Translations under genes and position numbers: made by a program
Shown here: positions 33,783-38,771 of the stretch, piece by piece
How positions within the stretch are numbered: position 1 is the first letter of the stretch
How the letters are laid out: every line of letters starts with the position of its first letter
Assembly (NCBI GenBank): GCA_016194865.1
Contig: JACQAT010000004.1
Coordinates: forward strand, 1 to 38,771
Direction of reading: 5' to 3'
Length of the DNA stretch: 38,771 bases
Source of the DNA: Chloroflexota bacterium
GTDB taxonomy: Bacteria > Chloroflexota > Limnocylindria > P2-11E
The notes under the pieces: generated by a model
What the model was told of the DNA's origin: nothing
What the model saw: only the letters and a program-made list of their open reading frames with translations
Databases searched by the model: none

Positions 33783-34985
33783 TCACGATCCGACCCGACG
33801 CCGGACGGGTGCGGCATCCCGCCTCTCGGGCACGAACGAGCGGCGCAAGAGGATGGTGCCGAGTAGCGCGGAGGCCAGCGAACCGGCGACGATGCCGACC
33901 TTGGCGTGGCGCGTGAGCTCGTCGTCGGCAAAGGAGAGACCCGCGATGAAGAGCGAGACCGTGAAGCCGATGCCCGCCAGCGCGGCCACCCCCACGACGT
34001 GCGCCCACCTCACGCCGGTCGGGAGCGCGCCGAGTCCTGCGCGCACCGCGACGTATGCACCCGCGCTCACGCCGAGGAGCTTGCCGAGCGCGAGGCCCGC
34101 CACGATGCCGAGCGTGATCGGCGAAGAGACCACGGTCGCCAGCCCGTCCATCTCGATCTTGATGCCAGCATTGGCCAGCGCGAAGAGCGGGATGACGACG
34201 TAGCTGGTCCAGGGATGCAGCGTGTGCTCCAGGCGTTCCGCAGGAGAAGGGTTCGGCGCCCGCGCGGCCGGCGTGAGCAGGCCGAGCGCGACACCGGCGA
34301 TGGTCGGATGAATGCCTGAGGCGTAGGTCGCGGCCCACGCACCGAGCATCACGACGGCCATTGGCGCATCGCTCCAGAAGGCCTTGACTCGCCAGAGCGC
34401 AACGACACCAAGAAGGCATGCGAGGGCGGCGGCCATCGCCCCCAGCGAGACCTCGTTGGTGTAGAAGAAGGCGATCACCACGATGGAGCCGACGTCGTCG
34501 GCGATCGCGACGCTCAGCAGGAACAGGCGCAGCGCCGCGGGTGCGCCGCGAGCCACGAGCGCGAGCGCGCCGAGCGCGAACGCGATGTCGGTGGCGATGG
34601 GAATACCCCATCCGCGCATACCGCTTCCACCCATGTTGAACGCGAGGTAAAGGACGGCAGGGACTGCCATGCCGCCGAGCGCGGCGAAGACGGGCAGCGT
34701 GGCCTTTCGGCGATCGGCAAGCTCGCCGTCGACGATCTCGCGTTTGATCTCGAGTCCGACCACGAAGAAAAACAAGGCCATGAGGCCGTCGTTCACCCAG
34801 TGGCGGAGGTCCAGCGAGATGACCGTCTGCCCTCCGAGCCGCACCGCGAGCTCTGTCTGCCAAAGCGCCTGGTACGACGCAACTCCCGGAGCGTTCGCCC
34901 AGAGCATGGCGATGACAGTGGTGCCGACCAGCACGATCGCGCCCGAGGCCTCCGCAGCAAGGAACGCGGCGAGTGGAGTGAACAT
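33783..34985 (-). CDS. nhaA: Na+/H+ antiporter NhaA
   Basis: A 400-residue antiporter with about twelve hydrophobic helices. Family hallmarks: DGLMALFFFVVGLEIKREI, IPIATDIAFALGAL and the transport aspartate pair in AIADDVGSI. It exchanges sodium or lithium for protons at the cytoplasmic membrane and helps pH and salt tolerance. The minus-strand ATG at 34985 has a TAGCAT -10-like box about ten bases upstream. It stands alone, with its promoter region holding one of the direct repeats (35011-35042). Confidence 0.95.
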   Translation of the reverse strand: MFTPLAAFLAAEASGAIVLVGTTVIAMLWANAPGVASYQALWQTELAVRLGGQTVISLDLRHWVNDGLMALFFFVVGLEIKREIVDGELADRRKATLPVFAALGGMAVPAVLYLAFNMGGSGMRGWGIPIATDIAFALGALALVARGAPAALRLFLLSVAIADDVGSIVVIAFFYTNEVSLGAMAAALACLLGVVALWRVKAFWSDAPMAVVMLGAWAATYASGIHPTIAGVALGLLTPAARAPNPSPAERLEHTLHPWTSYVVIPLFALANAGIKIEMDGLATVVSSPITLGIVAGLALGKLLGVSAGAYVAVRAGLGALPTGVRWAHVVGVAALAGIGFTVSLFIAGLSFADDELTRHAKVGIVAGSLASALLGTILLRRSFVPERRDAAPVRRRVGS

Positions 34986-35010
34986 CGAGGAGCTGATGCT
35001 ACCGACAGGG

Positions 35011-35042
35011 TGAGATTCCCGGTGATTTCTGGGACTGTCTCA
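35011..35042 (+). repeat. Direct repeat, copy 1
   Basis: The 14 bases TGAGATTCCCGGTG occur here and again at 38637, followed in both by TTT, TG and GACTG at matching distances. In this copy TGAGA and TCTCA at the ends (35011-35015, 35038-35042), with CCC/GGG inside, can form a hairpin. It lies between nhaA and the acetyltransferase gene. Confidence 0.65.
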
Positions 35043-35154
35043 GGCCGCGCGCGGCGACGAGCTCAGCGAACGTGCTCGCGAGGATCGCGTCGCCGGCGCC
35101 GAGCGAAACGCTGAAGACGCCGCCGCTGGAGCCGGCGCCGCGGCTCTCGGCTGA

Positions 35155-35160
35155 TAGAAT
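35155..35160 (+). promoter_or_regulatory. -10-like box upstream of the acetyltransferase-ahcY-metK operon
   Basis: TAGAAT stands 18 bases before the hairpin at 35179, giving a short leader RNA of about 50 bases. No good -35 box is visible. Confidence 0.4.
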
Positions 35161-35178
35161 GAGTGACGGCGACCGGCG

Positions 35179-35215
35179 GAGTCCCGCTTGGTCCACCACA
35201 CCGGTGGAGGGACTC
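35179..35215 (+). promoter_or_regulatory. Hairpin sequestering the ribosome binding site of the GNAT gene
   Basis: GAGTCCC (35179-35185) pairs with GGGACTC (35209-35215), and TCCACC (35192-35197) pairs with GGTGGA (35203-35208) around loop ACACC, with a 6-base bulge on the 5' side. The GGTGGAGGGA Shine-Dalgarno segment is entirely within the 3' strand. The GTG start follows at 35218, and an out-of-frame ATG-TGA mini-frame (35216-35221) overlaps it. This looks like a translational switch of an operon that makes SAM and clears SAH; no known SAM or SAH riboswitch consensus was recognised. Confidence 0.55.
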
Positions 35216-35217
35216 AT

Positions 35218-36060
35218 GTGACCGCGGCGCCCCTGCTCCCCGAGATCGAGATACGGACCGACGCACCTGCCGCGGACGCACGCGCCTTCTTCGAGCGCGA
35301 CCGTCTGCTGGCCGCGTACGCGCTGGCCGACCTCGACAGCGCCACCGAGGACCGCTCGCGCTGGTGGCTCGCCACGCGCGAGGAAGAGACCGTCGCGTGC
35401 GTCCTGCTCGTCGAGATGGTCCCGTTCCGTCCCTGCTTCGCGATGGGAGACCCGGAGGCCCTCGGAATGCTGCTGCGCGAGGGGGTGCGCGAGCCGCGCC
35501 TGATCGTGGCGACGCCGGTCCAGACGCGTCTGGCCGTCGAGTCCGTGTACCGCTTCGAGCGGTGCGACCGCATGCACCGGATGGTGGTCGGGTTCGGCAA
35601 GTTCCGGCCGCGCATCGCGCACACGGTCGTCCGTCTCGGGCCGGACCACCTCGACGACGTGATCGACCTCTACGGCCACGCCTCACGGTCGTACTTCACG
35701 CCGCGCCGGCTGGCGCGCGAGATCTACTTCGGGATCTACAACGGAAGCCAGCTCGTCGCCGCGGCCGGCACCCACGTCCGTTCCGGCGAGCAGGGCATCG
35801 CCGCGGTCGGCAACGTCCTCACGCGGCTCGCGTACCGCGGTCGCGGCATGGCGACCTCGGTCACCTCCGCGGTCACCGAGGCGGCGCTCGAAGAGCACCC
35901 CGACGTGGTGCTCAACGTCCGTCAGGACAACGTCCCCGCGATCGCGGTCTACACACGGCTCGGCTTCAAGGTCCACGCACCGTTCGTGGAGGGCCCGGCG
36001 CAGCGCCGATCGGGCTTCGAACGCATCAGGCGCATCTTCGAGAAACGAGAGAGCACATGA
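35218..36060 (+). CDS. GNAT-family N-acetyltransferase
   Basis: A 280-residue protein. The C-terminal half (about 140-275) is a GNAT domain: the acetyl-CoA loop appears in LAYRGRGMATSVTSAV (R-G-x-G-M/A) and is followed by VLNVRQDNVPAIAVYTRLGF. The N-terminal half (1-135) resembles the second GNAT-like lobe of DUF4081-type proteins. GTG at 35218 is chosen for its GGAGGG site. It is upstream of ahcY with a 94-base gap. The substrate is unknown; the link with the methyl cycle is only positional. Confidence 0.85.
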   Translation: MTAAPLLPEIEIRTDAPAADARAFFERDRLLAAYALADLDSATEDRSRWWLATREEETVACVLLVEMVPFRPCFAMGDPEALGMLLREGVREPRLIVATPVQTRLAVESVYRFERCDRMHRMVVGFGKFRPRIAHTVVRLGPDHLDDVIDLYGHASRSYFTPRRLAREIYFGIYNGSQLVAAAGTHVRSGEQGIAAVGNVLTRLAYRGRGMATSVTSAVTEAALEEHPDVVLNVRQDNVPAIAVYTRLGFKVHAPFVEGPAQRRSGFERIRRIFEKREST

Positions 36061-36154
36061 GCGAGTGGCGGCTCCGCCGCCGCGCGCGAATTCGTCCAGC
36101 CCTGAGCCGCGACGAGGCCTTTGGCCGAGTCAATAGAGAAAGAGAGAGCAACAC

Positions 36155-37435
36155 ATGAGCGTCATCACCACCCCGAAGCTCCCCGCGCACGACGTCGTCG
36201 ACCTCGGCCTCGCGGAGGCCGGCGGGCGCCGCGTCGGCTGGGCCGGCCGCGAGATGCCGGTGCTGTCCGCGCTGCGCGAGCGCATCGCGAAGGAGAAGCC
36301 GTTCGCGGGCCTGCGCATCGGCGCGTGCCTGCACGTCACCACCGAGACCGCCAACCTCGCGATCGCGCTGCGCGACGGCGGCGCGTCGGTCGCGCTGTGC
36401 GCCTCGAACCCGCTGTCCACGCAGGACGACGCGGCCGCGGCCCTCGTCGTGAACGAGGGCATCGCGACCTTCGCGCGCAAGGGCGAGGACCGCGACACCT
36501 ATTACAAGCACATCGAGGCGGTGCTCGCGACGAAGCCCGAGATCACGATGGACGACGGCGCGGACGTGGTGACGCTGCTCCACACGACGCGCAAGGAGCT
36601 GCTGCCGCACGTGCGCGGCGGGACCGAAGAGACGACGACGGGGGTCATCCGCCTGCGCGCGATGGCCATGGAGGGCGTGCTCGCGTACCCGATCATCGCG
36701 GTCAACGAGGCGCAGACGAAGCACATGTTCGACAACCAGTACGGCACCGGCCAGTCGGCGGTCGACGCGATCATGCGCGCCACGAACGTGCTGATCGCCG
36801 GCAAGACGGCGGTCGTCTGCGGCTACGGCTGGGTCGGGCGCGGCGTCGCCTCGCGGCTGCGCGGGATGGGCGCCATCGTCGTGATCGTCGAGGTCGATCC
36901 GCTGCGCGGGCTCGAGGCCGCGATGGACGGATACCAGGTGATGCCCATTGCCGACGCCGCCAGGCGCGGCGACATCTTCGTGACGACGACCGGCAACCTG
37001 AACGTGATCGGCCGCGCCCACTTCCCGACGCTCAAGGACGGCGCGATCCTGGCCAACGCCGGCCACTTCAACGACGAGATCGAGATCCCCGAGTTGGAGA
37101 AGCTCGCGCTCTCGACCCGCGAGGTCCGGCGCTTCGTCCAGGAGTACCGGCTCAGGGATCGCACGGTGTTCCTCCTGGCCGAAGGGCGACTTGTGAACCA
37201 CGTCGCGGCCGAGGCGAATCCCGCCGCGGTGATGGACATGAGCTTCGCGAACCAGGTGCTCGCGATCGAATACCTGCTCAAGAACGCGAAGTCGCTCAAG
37301 CCGCAGGTCTACGCTGTGCCGCGCGAGCTCGACGAGCAGATCGCCCGCAGCAAGCTCGCGGCGATGGGCATGCGGATCGACACCATGACCGAGGAGCAGC
37401 GCGTGTACGCGAACTCGTGGAAGGCAGGGACCTAG
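36155..37435 (+). CDS. ahcY: Adenosylhomocysteinase
   Basis: A 426-residue enzyme of normal family length. The substrate-binding part has HVTTETANLAIALRDGG, EETTTGVIRL and the NQYGTGQSAVDAI block; the NAD domain has VVCGYGWVGRGVA, and ANAGHFNDEIE follows. The C-terminus has the usual tail, SWKAGT. It hydrolyses S-adenosylhomocysteine to adenosine and homocysteine, removing the product inhibitor of methyltransferases. A purine-rich AGAGAAAGAGAGAG run precedes the ATG. The stop is immediately followed by the ATG of metK. Confidence 0.96.
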   Translation: MSVITTPKLPAHDVVDLGLAEAGGRRVGWAGREMPVLSALRERIAKEKPFAGLRIGACLHVTTETANLAIALRDGGASVALCASNPLSTQDDAAAALVVNEGIATFARKGEDRDTYYKHIEAVLATKPEITMDDGADVVTLLHTTRKELLPHVRGGTEETTTGVIRLRAMAMEGVLAYPIIAVNEAQTKHMFDNQYGTGQSAVDAIMRATNVLIAGKTAVVCGYGWVGRGVASRLRGMGAIVVIVEVDPLRGLEAAMDGYQVMPIADAARRGDIFVTTTGNLNVIGRAHFPTLKDGAILANAGHFNDEIEIPELEKLALSTREVRRFVQEYRLRDRTVFLLAEGRLVNHVAAEANPAAVMDMSFANQVLAIEYLLKNAKSLKPQVYAVPRELDEQIARSKLAAMGMRIDTMTEEQRVYANSWKAGT

Positions 37436-38635
37436 ATGTCGAACAGCTTCAACACCGCGGACTCCTGGCTCTTCTCCAGCGAGTCGGTGACCGAGGGTCA
37501 CCCCGACAAGCTGTGCGACCAGGTCAGCGACGCGGTCCTGGACGCGCTGCTCGCGCAGGACCCGCTGTCGCGCGTCGCCTGCGAGACGGCGACCACCACG
37601 GGGACCGTGCTGGTCGCCGGCGAGATCACCACCAAGGCCTACGCGGACGTGATCCAGATCGTGCGCGATGTGGTCAAGAAGATCGGCTACACCAACGCGC
37701 ACTACGGCTTCGACTACGAGACCTGTGGCGTGCTCACCGCGATCAAGCCGCAGTCCCCGGACATCGCGCAGGGCGTCGATCGGGCGCAGGACGACAGCCA
37801 CGAGCTCGGCGCGGGCGACCAGGGAATGATGTTCGGCTTCGCCTGCCGTGAGACCGCCGAGCTGATGCCGCTGCCGATCACCCTCGCGCATCAGGTCGCG
37901 CGGCGCCTGGCCGCCGTGCGCAGGAGCGGCGAGCTCTCCTACCTGCGGCCCGACGGCAAGACCCAGATCACCGTCGAGTACCACAAGGGCAAGCCAAAGC
38001 GCGTGCACACCGTGGTCGTGGCGACGCAGCACGATGACGGGATCGACCTCGCGCGCATCCAGCGCGACGTGCGGGAGCTCGTCGTGGCGCAGTCGATCCC
38101 CGCGCAGCTGCTCGATCGGAATACCCGCTACGTCATCAACGGCACCGGCAAGTTCGTCATCGGCGGCCCGATGGGGGATGCGGGGCTCACCGGTCGCAAG
38201 ATCATCGTCGACACCTACGGTGGCTACGCCCCGCACGGGGGTGGTGCCTTCTCCGGGAAGGACCCGACGAAGGTCGACCGCAGCGCCGCCTACGCGGCGC
38301 GCTACGTCGCCAAGAACATCGTCGCCGCGGAGCTCGCGGAGCGCTGCCAGATCCAGGTCGCCTACGTCATCGGCGTCGCCCGCCCAGTCAGCCTCAACGT
38401 GGAGACCTTCGGGACCGGGCAGGTCTCGGACCAGACGATCCGCGCGCTGGTCGAAGAGCACTTCGACTTCCGTCCGCAGGAGATCATCAAGCGCTTCGAC
38501 CTGCGCCGTCCGATCTATCTGCAGACCGCGGCGTACGGACACTTCGGCCGCCCCGACCTCGACCTGCCATGGGAGCGCACCGACCTCGCCGAGACGCTGC
38601 GCCGGTCGGCCGCGCGATCGAGCGTGACCGCCTAG
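37436..38635 (+). CDS. metK: S-adenosylmethionine synthetase
   Basis: A 399-residue MetK. The ATP/methionine motifs [31 protein letters not shown] (nonapeptide-type motif) and [19 protein letters not shown] are all present. It makes SAM from methionine and ATP. The ATG directly abuts the ahcY stop, so SAM synthesis and SAH removal are translated from one message. The 3' end is followed at once by the second direct repeat (38637). Confidence 0.97.
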   Translation: MSNSFNTADSWLFSSESVTEGHPDKLCDQVSDAVLDALLAQDPLSRVACETATTTGTVLVAGEITTKAYADVIQIVRDVVKKIGYTNAHYGFDYETCGVLTAIKPQSPDIAQGVDRAQDDSHELGAGDQGMMFGFACRETAELMPLPITLAHQVARRLAAVRRSGELSYLRPDGKTQITVEYHKGKPKRVHTVVVATQHDDGIDLARIQRDVRELVVAQSIPAQLLDRNTRYVINGTGKFVIGGPMGDAGLTGRKIIVDTYGGYAPHGGGAFSGKDPTKVDRSAAYAARYVAKNIVAAELAERCQIQVAYVIGVARPVSLNVETFGTGQVSDQTIRALVEEHFDFRPQEIIKRFDLRRPIYLQTAAYGHFGRPDLDLPWERTDLAETLRRSAARSSVTA

Positions 38636-38636
38636 C

Positions 38637-38665
38637 TGAGATTCCCGGTGGTTTGTGAGACTGCG
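38637..38665 (+). repeat. Direct repeat, copy 2
   Basis: TGAGATTCCCGGTG (38637-38650) repeats the 14 bases at 35011 in the same orientation, with TTTGTGAGACTG after it corresponding to TTTCTGGGACTG of copy 1. It begins one base after the metK stop. The two copies bracket the GNAT-ahcY-metK module of about 3.6 kb. Confidence 0.65.
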
Positions 38666-38721
38666 ACTCGGACGTGGCCGAGCCCATTCGTATCCTCGCG
38701 CCGGAGCGAGGAGGGAGTGCC

Positions 38722-38771
38722 ATGCCCGACGAGATCTTCGCGCACCACGGCCATCGCGGCGATCCGCAGCG
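38722..38771 (+). CDS. 5' end of an unidentified gene
   Basis: An ATG at 38722 preceded by GAGGAGGGAG, a strong ribosome binding site, begins MPDEIFAHHGHRGD. Only 16 residues are in the window, too few for identification. The His-rich start could be near a metal site, but this is not evidence of function. Confidence 0.5.
   Translation, partial: MPDEIFAHHGHRGDPQ

Noticed and set aside
34999-35160. A minus-strand segment reading SLGAGDAILASTFAEL, resembling the PfkB sugar-kinase GAGD motif near its C-terminus.
   Set aside because: The segment has no upstream kinase sequence, lacks the preceding D-T/S residue, and overlaps the leader of the acetyltransferase gene. It could be a gene remnant, but a chance match in GC-rich DNA is as likely.

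Overview
The window is a GC-rich bacterial chromosome segment of about 38.8 kb. It has many GTG starts and 1-4 base stop/start overlaps. The gene set (YqeY-PhoH-PgpH-YbeY cluster, GSII-type glutamine synthetase, many probable leaderless promoters) suggests an uncultured soil or freshwater Chloroflexota-like or other deep-branching terrabacterial lineage. That placement is inferred from style and gene content; the window has no rRNA or other taxonomic marker. No tRNA, rRNA, CRISPR array or intact insertion sequence was seen.

Layout. (1) 1-6034 (+): a six-gene, translationally coupled run: yqeY (3' end), phoH-like ATPase, pgpH-like c-di-AMP phosphodiesterase, ybeY, a secreted class A beta-lactamase-like protein and a LysE exporter. 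(2) 6229-7393 (-): a lower-GC, tightly packed trio of a membrane protein with two HxxEH motifs, a 105-aa protein and a Tat-targeted 14-cysteine protein; I do not recognise it as a described system. (3) 7484-11581: an ABC-2 exporter (-) sharing a back-to-back promoter with a GAF-GAF histidine kinase and its OmpR-type regulator (+). (4) 11663-21118: a nitrogen block of gltB, glnII and an arginase-family protein. gltB has a leaderless leader peptide and a terminator in front of it. Between gltB and glnII sit a two-gene lower-GC island (an unknown protein and a HEPN-domain protein) and an ArsR regulator. (5) 21256-22792: a lower-GC AAA ATPase coupled to a truncated NYN-domain gene. (6) 22816-30052: a mini membrane protein, an aminotransferase, pth, mfd, a HAD phosphatase, a histidine phosphatase and apt. 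(7) 30033-33704 (-): a LolD-type ATPase, a broken MacB-like permease, and a secreted-protein/lipoprotein pair that is tandemly duplicated, with the second copy decayed by frameshifts. (8) 33783-34985 (-): nhaA. (9) 35011-38771 (+): a GNAT acetyltransferase, ahcY and metK, framed by a short direct repeat and preceded by a hairpin that covers the first ribosome binding site; then the start of one more gene.

How the parts fit. Nitrogen assimilation runs through GS (glnII) and GOGAT (gltB); gltD is not in the window. The metK/ahcY pair makes SAM and clears its by-product SAH. The first operon combines ribosome maturation (YbeY, PhoH/YbeZ), tRNA-amidotransferase-like YqeY and c-di-AMP turnover. 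pth and mfd form a housekeeping pair. The three lower-GC patches (about 6.0-7.5, 16.3-18.8 and 21.1-22.7 kb) look like accessory insertions; two of them carry probable defence or toxin-type domains (HEPN; AAA+NYN).
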